From: Polyodon spathula
Lineage: Eukaryota; Chordata; Actinopteri; Acipenseriformes; Polyodontidae
Direction of reading: 5' to 3'
Length of the DNA stretch: 64,000 nucleotides
Assembly: GCF_017654505.1 (NCBI RefSeq)
Contig: NC_054552.1
Location: 30,168,915-30,232,914, forward strand
Shown: positions 34,404 to 47,864 of the stretch, piece by piece
Numbering within the stretch: the first letter of the stretch is position 1
Layout: each line of letters opens with the position of its first letter
The notes under the pieces: model-generated
The model's database searches: none
Told to the model about the DNA's origin: nothing
Seen by the model: the letters and a program-made list of their open reading frames with translations, nothing else
Position numbers and translations under genes: made by a program

Positions 34404-37400
34404 TCCAGTCCCAGTTATAAGTGTGCACACTATAGGCTAGTTTAAAAAAATAAATAAAAACCTGCAATGTTGAATTACCGCTAACCATACTGTGCAATTG
34501 TTCGTAAGAATGTAACGTCCAATTTTACAGGTGGCTGTCATGGTTAGATTTTATTTTATGAAAAGATTAACCTGAAGCACAACTGTCAGGTTTCTTTGGC
34601 CAAATCATTACAGATGGACTCTGCAACACTAAAATTGAGTCCAGTTGAGATGTTACAACTACTGTGACAGGCTGTGAAATCCTGCAAAGTGTCTGAGAAT
34701 TAAGTATTGAAGTATTGAGCTTTTAAGTTCAGCTGGTGTTGCAAGATGTGCAGGATACTAGTGCTACATGCATATTGATGCACAGTGCTAAATGCATATT
34801 GATGCACAGTGCTAAATGCATATTCATGTACAGTGCTAAATGCATATTCATGCACAGTCCAGTTATTTACAGGTGTGCAGAAGAACATACTCTCAAGTGC
34901 TAAAGTTTAGATAAGTATGGATCCTGCACAAAATGTTTTTGCTTTTAAAGATGCTTCCTTGAACAATTATCAATTTAAGTCACGTATGATAAAAAAATGA
35001 CTTGTTTAGGGAAGACAGCTAGAATGTTTGTCTGCTGTCGTCTAAGGAGAAGGATTGACTGGATGAAGGATGAATGTCTATTCATGCAGATTTGTTTTTA
35101 TAAAGATATTTAAAGTATCTTTGGCTTGTATACAAAGTTCCAGTAATAATATAATCTGTGTGCCGTGGTCCCCCAGTTGAGCACAAGAACATGAGTGCAG
35201 AGTGAGTGACGTGATCAGTGGCTTGCATGTTTGAATCTTGAAGTCTTAACCACACCGGGGGTGTAAGATTCCCATTGCATAGTACATTCCTGGTTTTGAT
35301 ATAAGTGCAGCCTACTTTCCATCTCTGCACACTATACTGTGTTTGGAAACAAAAACAGAAAAACAACTGCAGAATATATCCAGACACTGTTCCACTGTGT
35401 AGCTTGTAATCTGGTCTTGACCTATTATTTTTGCCAGAATGGACTTTGAGGATGAAGATGGAGAAGGACCAAGCAAATTTTCAAGGTGAGAGAAAAGGCA
35501 GTTTTCATTTTTAGAAAAAATTGTAGGCATGTTTAGGTTTCAGTGACTGTAAGTCATGCATGCTAGACACATACAACATAGGAAATAGCTTTCTTTGCAC
35601 ATTTGCACTACACTTAAAATGCCTACGGAGTACTTTAACTTGAGTGAACTCTATGCCATACATATCTATAGCATAGTCCACTATTGAAGGATAGATGTAA
35701 GTCCCATTGTGCTTATTTTTTTTTTTTTAACATTTTGGTTTGCTTTTTTTAATGATGTCTTCTATACAGTTTCTCATCTGAATGTCTGCTGTCTTACGTT
35801 TAGTAGTGGTGCACCTTATGCTAGGTAACCTTTCTGTATCATTTACAATGTGCACATGCATCATTATTCATTTAGTTTCTTTTAAATGTTTAAAGTCTCT
35901 GTATTCCCTTTTGTCATTTGATTTATTTTGTTTTCCACCGTATTTACCTTAAGTAATATTCACTGTGTATATAGTCCTGTATGTTTGGGGTCAGCAGTGA
36001 CATCTGATAGAGAGATGGACCTCTGAAAGTAGAGGCTGCAGGTCAGGTTTACTAAGATTTTTCTGTAGTTGGTCAAATATTCTAGTCAAAACTAGAAATA
36101 AAAAGTACGTCATCTTTTCCTACTGGCACCTGCAGTTTTCCCTACTAGTTTGCAAACTGTTTCCTGCAGTAAACGCTTAGCATACAGTATGTGGTCATGT
36201 TACATGATGTCTTTTACCTTTGGTTGGCAGCATTTAGCCAGTTCCTGCTCCCATGTGCAGTGAGCTGAACAGTTTAGCATCTGTGATAACTTGTTATTGT
36301 TTTCCTCCTTCAGAGGGCAACACTAAACTATCACTGGTGAAAGCCCCCCCCCCGCCCCCTCCTCGCTCTCCTGTGTATTTTTATGGTATCTGGAATCAAG
36401 ACACCTGGGTTAAATTTGGACTCCAGCCTGATGGCCAGAGCTGAGATTTGAACTCATGCTGTTTACTGATGTAGGGAAGACAGCTGTGCAAACTCTTAGA
36501 AATGTTTTAAACCCTCCATTCTAGCACTTATTTGCAATTATACAGCCGCTTTTAAATATTTTTTTGCTATTTTCCATTGTTGGCTTTTTTTCTGTTAATT
36601 GTCCACCATTAATATAACAGAAGTTATTGGACAAATACAGTGTTTACCTAAATACACAGTCTAATGTATAATGTGCATTTAGTAGGCTCTATACAAAGAC
36701 CACGTCACCATTAAAAGGACTCAAAGTATGTTTCAATACAAGTTAGCAATGAACTGTACAAATAATTCCAAGCTTGGTGTAAATTCAGCAGAATGAAAAA
36801 AATGTGTGCATGATAAAAATGCATGCCTGGTAGAATTTAAAACGCTTAACACTTATTTAAATCATTAAAATATACTGCTAAAAACAAAAGTACAGAATGC
36901 TTAGCCTGCATGCTGTCAGTGCAAGTTAACTGCTTTTAACAATTGTAAGTGTTTGCAAAAAAGCACAACTTGTGTGTCTCTGCAGATGCATTTTGTGCCA
37001 GTGTCTGCTGCAGTGTAAATGCTTGCCACACTGCTTTGCTTTGCTTTTTATTTTTTGTTCTGCAAGGACGTCTGTGTTGACTCTTCTCTTTGTTTGTAGG
37101 TATGATGATGATCAAATCCCTGGTGATAAGGAAAGATTTGCAAGGTAGGCCCAATCTGTACATTTTAAAGTGGGGCTGCCCACATTACATGCTCTTGCCT
37201 GCCATCTTTGAGGGTCGGTTATTTTTGTTTCCTGGTTAGAAGAGGATCGCTGCATTGCAGAAAAGTGGCTAGGTATTGAAAAAGGAAAGAAATGCAAAAC
37301 AAAAAAAAAAATCATCGACCCATGTCTGAATTCTATTTAGAAAAAGTAACACAAAAATAATACTGACAAGGTAAGTGCAAATACATATTTTGGCACTTGT

Positions 37401-39612
37401 AGAACTGGAAGATGTGCCTTGACTGTCCTGACTCCCTGCCTGTGTTGTGATAAATACAAGAGCTTGGGTATTTATCAGTTTAGATTACCAATCATCAACC
37501 TGCAGGCATATTTTTGTAAAGTTGTTTCAGTTAACTAAAGCAGTAATACAAATAGACTAACGGGACCAGATATTGTCCAGAGCATAAAGTCAAGTAATAG
37601 AATGTTACAATTTGGATAAAACGTAATTGATTCACAGCAGGAGAATGCACGTGGCATATTGGGAGACACGTTTTTTTTCTCCCAGCGTTTCTACCAATCC
37701 CAGGTTTTCAGTGAGGTCCAGCCCATCTGAACTCACTGGAAGACATGCTGTGCTGCCATGGATACAGGTAGCAACATTCTGTCTCTGTCTCCAAAAAAGA
37801 CTCGTTAAAAACAATATTTAGGAATGTACCTGTTTAGACTTAGCTCTGCGTCAACATGGTAAGGCAGCCTTTTTTGTGCTGGTAAATCAGTGCTAGATAG
37901 TTGCAGCGGGATTCAGAACTCCAGTATTGGCCTTTTGGATTATGTCTGTACCTCAGGGGATGTATGCCTTTATGTGCACAGATACTGAAAAAGAATCATC
38001 TTTTCATAATGTTTGACATTAATGGTTAAAGGGGAAGTCTCTAAGGTTCCGTATAAGCCTCGCAGCCAATCCAGTTTCGAGTTATTAACCATGATGCCCT
38101 CTTGCAGGACATCAGAATCTTGATTTTTGTAATACATTCTCTTCAGTCTTAAAATTCTTGTGCATGTGCAACATTATCTGGCATCCCCCCCTCCTCTGTG
38201 TTGGATTGCATCTGTTACAGTGCCCTGGGCTGCCTTTGTTGGTCAGACTTTTCGCATCCTGCAAAACTAGTGGACAGGTGACAGTCACAGAGTGTCCTCT
38301 GAAAGGGGAAGCGCTGTCCACCAAAACGTTGGCTCTTCTGTTTCAGATATTATATATATATATATTTTTTTATTCCAGAGAAAATCACAGTGAAATTGAA
38401 AGACGTCGTCGTAATAAGATGACACAGTATATCACAGAGCTGTCTGATATGGTGCCTACCTGCAGTGCACTGGCACGGAAGCCAGACAAACTTACCATCC
38501 TGCGAATGGCCGTGTCTCACATGAAATCCATGAGAGGGACGGGGAACAAGTCTACTGATGGAGCTTATAAACCTTCATTTCTAACGGAGCAGGTTGGTTA
38601 CTGTGGAGGGCTTCATTCTAGATCTTGTAAGATAAGATTACTGACATCCTTAAAGTAAACATACACTGGCACCATTAAAAAAAAAAAAAAAAAAGAAAAC
38701 AACAGTAAAACAAACAACAACTGGGTTGCATTTGTTGACACTTTCAAAGTGCTAGTGTCTTCATTCATAGCTCTTTCTTGGAGTGACATACTCCTATGCT
38801 GTTTAAAGCTAATGATTAACATAGGACCGTAGATTCTAGTTATATCAGAGATGTCTGGGAATGTGGTCTGCAGGAAGCAGTTTGTGTGTCTAATATGAAA
38901 GTATCTGTGTGGTCTGATTGCAGTTTTGGTCAGTCCTGCTGTAGAGCTTGTGTGTCCACTGTCTACACACCTGAAAATTAAACCCCAGATTGAATCTTTG
39001 CTTTTTTCTTTAAATTATTCCAGCTGTAATATTGGGAAGCAGTTGGACCCTGCAGGTAACGCTGGGATTTTAAGATGTTTTTTTTTTTTTTATTTAAGGA
39101 ACTGAAGCATCTGATTCTGGAGGCTGCGGATGGGTTCCTCTTTGTTGTTGCCGCGGAGACCGGTAGAGTGATTTACGTTTCGGACTCTGTTACTCCAGTC
39201 CTCAATCACCCGCAGTCAGAGTGGTTCGGGAGCACTCTCTATGAACAGGTACACCCAGACGACGTGGATAAACTGAGAGAGCAGCTGAGCACGTCCGAAA
39301 GCTCAATGACAGGTACGGTAAGGGGCAATGTCCCTCACAGCTGTTTTGTTGCCAGTCCTTTGATGCGTGTTTTCATGCTGCATGGATCTTTTGCTTTAGT
39401 TGTTGTAAACAAAACAGGGGTAAAGGAAGTTAAAAAGCCTTCTATATGTACCTTGTTTTCCTTTTGTAACTAAGCTATCCATTTTTAAGTTTAATTCTAG
39501 ATTGGTTTTACTGTTGTAGATGGGACAGTTTACTGTTACAGCCACAAGGTGGCACGCTAAACTTGAACACAAGACCAAGAAAACCGCATGGCTGTTACAA
39601 ACCTATTTTGAA

Positions 39613-39653
<41 letters not shown>

Positions 39654-42600
39654 CATGGAAATGCGACCCATAATAATAAAATATAAATTAAAAGGCTGTG
39701 TTATGCTGTCACAAAAAATAAATATCAAAAACAGAAACACTGCTCTATTTGACATTTATTAAGAATGACACATTACTCATTTTGTGCTCTTAGGAGCCAC
39801 ATTCCCCAAAATGTTTGTCAACTGTTTTACACCCTTAGGGCAAATCAACCTAATTTGTCCAATTCATCAGCCTGTCTGTTTTCTTGCTATTTATATCAGG
39901 GTAGATTGTTTAGAGTTCGCTGTGTCCCTGGAATGTTATTTATGAGCAATTCAAATGAAAAGGAAAATGTCAGCACAAAAAAATGAGCACTTCAGTTAAA
40001 TTCAAGGAAGATGTTCGTGCTAATTACGAGTGTGCTGAACTATTTGAAATGATTTTTAGTGTATCTGACATGCTCAGTGTCTTAGAAGTGTATGATTGCT
40101 TAGATACCGAGGAAAATATTGCCATTTGTTTGCATCTTTTACAAGAAATAGTATAGAACTACATTTTGGGTTGTGTACGGTATTTATTTAACTACCTCCC
40201 AGATGTAGTATTTCCAGCAAATGCAAAGTTAAATAAAGTTTTATTTAAAAAAATAAATAAATAAATAACTGTAACTACCGTAATCCTTTGAATATAAAAT
40301 ACTATCGAATTTAAGATGCAGCCCAAATTTACCACCTTCAATTTCAGGGAAAAAATAAAACAGTAAATAAGCATGCATTTAAAAAGATACAACCTCATTT
40401 ATGCATATGGAGGCAGTTTGAGGCCGTCTGCTGTCACACAGAGCATTACAGTTATGAGCTGCTTCTCATTTCCAGTCTGCTGTCACACAGAGCATTACAG
40501 TTATGAGCTGCTTCTCATTTCCAGTCTGCTTCACACAGAGCATTACAGTTATGAGCTGCTTCTCATTTCCAGTCTGCTGTCACACACAGCATTACAGTTA
40601 TGAGCTGCTTCTCATTTCCAGTCTGCTGTCACACAGAGCATTACAGTTATGAGCTGCTTCTCATTTCCAGTCTGCTGTCACACACAGCATTACAGTTATG
40701 AGCTGCTTCTCATTTCCAGTCTGCTGTCACACAGAGCATTACAGTTATGAGCTGCTTTTGTTGAAATGTTGAAACATTTTTAATTATAATTGTATATAAT
40801 TAATTTTTATATAATATCCCCAAAAATTTAGTCATATAATATTGTGTTGAAGAGATGTTATGTTTATGATTTGAATAAAGTTGGTATTTAGAACCTTAAA
40901 ATAGATCCCTGGTGTAAATTGACCACTTAAAATTGTGTTAAACTTTACTGCAAGTCTAATAAAATATGAGATTGTTTGTTTGGTTGGTATAACATCATGG
41001 CTGAGTCACACAGATTGACTCACAGTATTTTTCCAGTGTTGTATAACTATTGCAATGGGAATCAGGAAATGAACAAACAATAAATGCAATAATTCCATTG
41101 CAGTTTAATCTGCGGTACAGTACTTGAATGTGGTCCTGTTCAGATATTTATATGTGCATGATATCTAGATTTGTGAAAAATCCTCATTAAAAGCCTCTAT
41201 TAAAATAGCGATGACAAACTGTCATTAAAAACAATGTTGATGTTCGCTCCTGCCTCATTTGTGTAATTGATCCTTTATGGGCAATAATCCATTGGCCTTT
41301 TCAGCTGTACACAAGCCAGACATACCCAAACATATCTGTTCTTGCACTGCTAAATACCCAAGCTCTTGTACAGGTATCAGCATTAATACAGTTAATGCTT
41401 CATCATTACAATATGTGTGTAATGTGTTCAGTTGGTACTGTGCACTGAATAATTGGGTATTGGCAGTTTGCTTTGAAGTTGCAGAGAAAATAAGATTTTT
41501 GTTAATACGGACCAAAAAAAAAAAAAAAACTTTGAATGTATTTTTAAATAATTTCTCAGACAACATTCTGGTCCTGTTAGCTGTGGTTTATTAAGCCATT
41601 GAAGTGTGTGTGCTGTGTAATAATGCCTATGGTGTTGATGGTAGAAACACAAACACCTAGGGGTTTATGTGGCCTAACATCATATCTGCTACAATTAATG
41701 CTGCTTTTATTTATAACTGAGGATACAATTTAAGGAGGCATGTTTTATGTGGGATGAAAACACGCGTCTCTCTGTTTTAAGCCTTTCAACTTTTAATAAG
41801 CTGCAGATCAAAAGAACTACCTTGGAAAAAAAAAATTGAATCTGCATATATTTGAATATACATATTTTTTTCAGTTTACTTTTTTGAACCGCAAGACTTT
41901 GCAATATCATATTGAAACTCTCAGTCATAGGATGTAGATGAAGTTAAACTGTTATGAATTTTTATTTGTCTAGTTAAGCCCAGAGTAAATTCTGGAATAG
42001 ATTTCTGTGCAACAGGGAGTTCTCTTTTCACTAATGCCAGCATTGTTTGTAGAAGGTTTATACATCGCAGTGCCATTTTAACTTGTAGATCTGACACTGG
42101 TGTCTCTATTAACTAAAACACTGTAGTAATGTGGACATCAACCGTGATATTTCATTCGGATCGGACCCTGATTTAAGAGGAGTCAGAATCTAAACTTTAA
42201 AATACAGAAATATCTTCTTAGAGTTACTGCGTGTAGTCTTTACTTGGTTATATTTTTCTTTTATGAATTGAGTTATTTGTACATTTAGCATAGTGTTTGG
42301 TGGAGCCAGTTGATAATTTGTTATGTAGTGTTTCTTGTATGTGTCATTAATGTTTGCTTACAGTAAGCACACGTGAATCATTGAGGCCACATGACTGCTG
42401 CTTTGGCATTATAGCCCGTCAGCCTGAACTTTGCAAGCTACTGCAATGTTTTATTTTTTATAATTTGCTTGTCTGTCTATTATTTTATGTAAATAGAAAA
42501 AAAAAACAAATAATAGCACTGTATGTGCTATTATATAATACTGATGTACTATTAAATAACTGGGCCACTGAGTATACTGTCTTAACACGAGTCCTTCGAA

Positions 42601-43157
42601 AAGTGCTTTTCATTTTGGTAATCTCTCTCTCCAAATAGTTGCCATGTGAAATCCAGGCTTGTGCAGTGGACATAGACTATCCCTGTTCAGCCCTGACTTG
42701 TAGACCGTAGGCTTGGTTATTTCTGTATTAATGTGGTGTTCTTTTAAACCACAGGAATACACTCTTGCAGTGTCCTCTGTGTATGAACAGGTTGTCTGTT
42801 TAGTTCAGACACGTGTGTGCAGACTTACCCATCTGAAAAGCATGTCTAGGAAATACCTGTCCTGTTGTGCTCATAGACATGCACACAGTGCATTCTTACA
42901 CAAGTCAGTCTTCGTTTTTTTTTCTCTGTGGCAGTTCATGGTCTGCATCAAAATATTTTCTTTGAAATGAAACCCAGTAATTTTTGTTTCTTTTCTATTA
43001 TTCAGACTTTTTAAATGAACCTTGTTTTTGTATTTTTTTTTTTTTTTTTTTAAACATTTAGGTAACATTCTCTATACTGGAGTAAAATCTGGGCTATAGT
43101 GGGATGAGCTGAGTTTTATTCCCACTAAAACAAGTTTCTTTGTTTTTTGTTGCAGTT

Positions 43158-43235
<78 letters not shown>

Positions 43236-43243
43236 TATATGTG

Positions 43244-43275
<32 letters not shown>

Positions 43276-44615
43276 GTGTACAAAGCATTAGGAACACCTT
43301 CCTACTATTGAGTTGCACCCCCTTTTGCCCTCAGAACAGCCTCAGTTCATCAGGGCATGGACTCTACAAGGTGATAAAAGCGTTCCACATGGATGCTGGC
43401 CCATGTAGACTTCAATGCTTCACACAGTTGTGTCAAGTTGGCTGGTAGTGGATCTCTACTCCGAATAGCTCGTTCCATCTCATCCCACAAATGCTCAATT
43501 GGATTGAGATCTGGTGACTGGGTAGGCCACTGCAGTAAGCTGCATTCACTGTCATGTTCGTGGAATCATTCCTGGACAATCAAAGCCTTGTGGCATGGGG
43601 CATTATCCTGCTGAAAAAATCCATTAGCAGATGGATACACTGCTGCCATGAAGGGATGCACCTGTGGCATTCAAACGTTGCTTCACTTTTATCAAGGGGC
43701 ACAATGTGTGCCATGAAAACACACCCCACACCATCACACCACCACCACCAGCCTGCGATGTTGACATGTGGCATGATGGATGCATGTACTCATGTGGTTT
43801 TCTCCATACCCTAGTCCTCCCATCAGCATGAAACAACAGGAACCGGGATTCATCAGACCAAGCAATGTTTTTCCAATCCTCCAGTGTTTTCGTTCCTTAG
43901 CCCACTGCAACCGCAGTTTCCTGCGTTTTGAAGTAGAACTCTGTTAGGTCGTCGGCTGCCATACCCCATTCGTGTTAAGGTACGATGAGTTGTGCATTCT
44001 TTTATGGGTCTTTCGGCACCAATGCTGTACTGGACTGTCAGTTGACTAACTGTAGCCCGTCTGTTGATCTGCACAATTTGTGTCAGCCTCCTTTGGTCTC
44101 TTTCATCAATGAGTCGTTTTCAGCCACTGGCCTGCCGTTGGCTGGATGTCCTTTGAGTGGTGGACCATCCTTGATACACACAGGAAACTACTGAGCGTGA
44201 AAAACCCAGCAGCGTTGCAGTTCTTGACACACTCAAACCGGCGCGCCTGGCACCTACTACCATACCCCGTTCAAAGGCACTTAAATCAATGTCTCGGTTA
44301 TGTCAAGTTTCGAAAAACCTTAGGAAGAAATTGGTCTTCAGATGACACTGACTCACCTAAATTGTCCAACGTAGTTATTTCCTAAATCGATCGTGGCTTG
44401 CCAAGTGGAGCAGTCAGATAAAGTACTTTCTAGTCCATGGAAGATCAGGTATTCCTAATGTTTTGTACATTCAGTGTGTGTGTGTGTAGTACATGTACAA
44501 TATACACATACACATGTATATATATATATGATATAATATATATATATATATTATATAATATATATAATATAGATATATATATGTATATATGTATATACAC
44601 ACATGTATATGATAC

Positions 44616-44704
<89 letters not shown>

Positions 44705-47700
44705 TATATATATATATCTATATATATATATATATATATAAAATTTTTTTTTTTGATTCAACACATGTGGAACACAGAAATGGGATAACACATTCGCCAA
44801 GCATATTAATACTTTGAGACTTAATCTTTCCTTTCTAACGCTGAATTTTGCTTGGATCAACATCACATACTGTCATCCTGCTTGATCTCTCGTCCACTGA
44901 TGTTCATCCATTTCCTTTTGTTTTCATAAAATTTCTGATTTGAAAAATATTCGCGCTTGATTTTTCCACATCGCTCTTGTTGTGCCGTTGTGTATTTTCT
45001 TTCCTCCTGCATCCTACTGAGCCTTTGCTGGCTTCTTGATCATGTGTTTCCAAAGCAAACCTTTCACACGGTGCATTTACAGCTTTCAGAGGAGTTTGTG
45101 AAGAGCGCAGGGGGCATCGTAGCACTCCTAAGTAATACATTTGACATTAAAACAATGAGAAATAACCACTGTACTCTAAACAAAGGAAACTGCTCCTCAT
45201 CTTGTAGTGAACAATTATTCACACACATGGAAAATATACCAGCTCTGGGATTGTTCCCTTTCATGCTAGAAAGGTAGTGAGCTGTGTTCAGTGGTATGTG
45301 TGTGGTGTGCCCCAAAGAGTGACAGAGTGGACTCCAGTACCTGTAAAGCTTGGTTTGCAATGTTAATAAAGAATGTTAGAAAGTCAGGCAGGTTGTGGTG
45401 CATCTTGTCTGTGTTTCTCTGTGGAACTTTGTGCTCAAGAGAGATCTAGTCTGGATAACATTTTGTTTTGCTTTGAGCTGATTTTGAAAGGTCAAGGTCA
45501 CAAAAGATAAATGTTGGTGCTGTCCAAAGTCTGTAAAGTTTAGCCTTTATCCTTGAAGTGGTGTGTCACAGCCCATTCACAAACCCCCCTGAGTGTGATT
45601 TGACTTCTAACCTTAACCTTCTGACCTGGCAGCTGAAGTAGCCCCCCTGGGCATGGAATCTACCACTTAAGAATTATAAATTGGGGGGTTTGTTTGTGGT
45701 GAGTGATTTCAAGTCTATGTTATATTCTATTATTGAGAAATGGCCTTGGTGACTGACTAGTGGAATTTTAATTATGTTTGTTTAAACTGCCGTTGTAGTT
45801 TTATACAGTGAGTGGGCACAATGTAACCAGTTGATGGCATAGCTTCTGTAGGAGTGTTATTGTAAAAGTAAATGTTACCTCAGTGATATTATTTTACTGC
45901 TAACAGTATTGTGGTTTTTCAGTTTGGCATTTTGTTCCCTTTTTGCCGGATATGTTTTGTTTTAAGAAAATGGTTTGGTGCTTACCTCATGTGAACTCTA
46001 CTGGTGGAAAAAAGTTTTCATGAATAAATAATTCCCTTGAAACATGATTATGTAGTGAATTGTTTTGTTGGTATTTGTGAAGAAGTAGTTTGACAAATTG
46101 GACAAAAATCTGCTTCAGTGTAACGACCAGGGTGCAACTAAAGGTGTACCGTTCAAGGTGTTTACAACAAGAAGGTTTACTGTTTCTTCTGTGTTTTACG
46201 CATCCATTGCAGATACATTTTATATGTCTTATTCCGGCTTTACAGCACACACTTTTTAAATTGTCCAAGTGTGAATGTCGGAGACAATTATGTCCTATGA
46301 TTATTAGGTTGATTGTAATTTCTATCTTAACAAAAACCCAGAAACAGTTCTTTACTGATGATGTGCTGGAACTCCTGCTCAACCTTGTGTTTCTTCACCC
46401 TTTGGACTGACAGACACATGTTCTGTAACAGAAGAGCTTTTCAGTTCTTGGTTAAGAACATCATTATTGTGTGCTTGTTGAGCTACAGAAGTATGAGTCC
46501 ATCCTATCACTGATAACGCCTGTCTGAATAATTCTGGCTGAACAATCTGTGTTCTGAGAATTCAAAGAAGTGAAAACTGCTGCCAGAAAATCTGAATTGG
46601 AAGATGATACAGTGGCTTTCTGTTTTTGTATGTCTTTTTAATTTTTTTTAGGATGATCTTTGTGTACAGCAAGAGAGTAGTTAAGAAAATAGTGTTTCCT
46701 TTAATTCTGAACTAGTTTACCTGTGGTCTTGATGTGGTTATGGTGTAGTCCATTGTATATGCTTAAATATGGTATATTATATTATTAAGGCAGTACCTAT
46801 GATATTATTTATATAAACATCTTTGTATTACATCATTATTCACAAAAATATATATTAATAAATGTAACATGGTAAAGTCAATGCTTCAGATGTATATTGG
46901 TTATATATCATTGAAATACAGACTTTTAAAGCGTTTCTGATGGCCTAAAAATAGCGTATAGTGTGTGTTTTGACTAGGATCAACCTGTAGTTAATAAATG
47001 GTTTTTGATTTAAAAAAATAATAATTTAAAAATAGATTCCACATGTCGAAGGTATTAAAAAGGGAGAAGAAATTTAAGATGCATTCCAATGGAGAGTTAT
47101 GTCATTGGAATTTTTTGCTGATAAAAATAAGTACAATTCTGTTTAAACATCTGGCAGCATTTTTTACCAATAAATCTATAAAACGTGTGTTGGACGTTTA
47201 TCTTGATGATGGTAGGTGAACTTCTTTATTTAGAACAGTTTTATTTAATAAAGGCCATTTCGAGTAATTGGTTGAATTCCATTATATTAAAGAAAGTAAA
47301 CTGGTATAAACTGGGTATCAATAAAGTACCACATCCTTTTGTACAGGAAACGTGTTGCTTTCACACAAGAGTTGTGATCACAATCAGGAAACGCTTATTA
47401 ACTGGCAGAGATGTAATTAACTAACAATACTGCTTTTTTATTTATTTTTGTTATTTATTTGTTTTTATTAAGACTGAACGCTTGTCCTAAATCACTTGGA
47501 TGCTGGCTTGGCACTTGCTGTTCTGGAAAGAGTCGTTAACAGACTAGTTCATCAATACTGTGTGTTGTGCCAACCATCATCGTTGCGGGATGCTGCTTAG
47601 TGATAATTATCAACAAATATGACTGGTAAAAATACGTTATGCGCTAGCAGAGTGTGATATACCAATGGGCTGATGTCATTCCAATGTTATGCAGCGCATT

Positions 47701-47807
47701 CTGTCTTCTTGTGTAATCATTAAAAAGAATGACTTTTCTGTGTTATGTGGGATATTCTGTCATGTCCTAAGAATAGCCTCATGGCAATGATAAATTGATA
47801 TATATAT

Positions 47808-47864
<57 letters not shown>

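Noticed and set aside
38158..38658. A 166-codon plus-strand frame
   Set aside because: Only 38379-38592 is ARNT2 exon 5. The flanks are intron read through by chance, with clear acceptor and donor signals inside.
40426..40758. CRISPR-like array
   Set aside because: The units are contiguous tandem copies without unique spacers, and the host is a vertebrate.
44437..44866. Long Tyr-Ile/His-Thr frames on both strands (also at 16934-17164, 33896-34150, 43072-43272 and 60001-60263)
   Set aside because: They are translations of (TA)n and (TG)n microsatellites and have no coding meaning.
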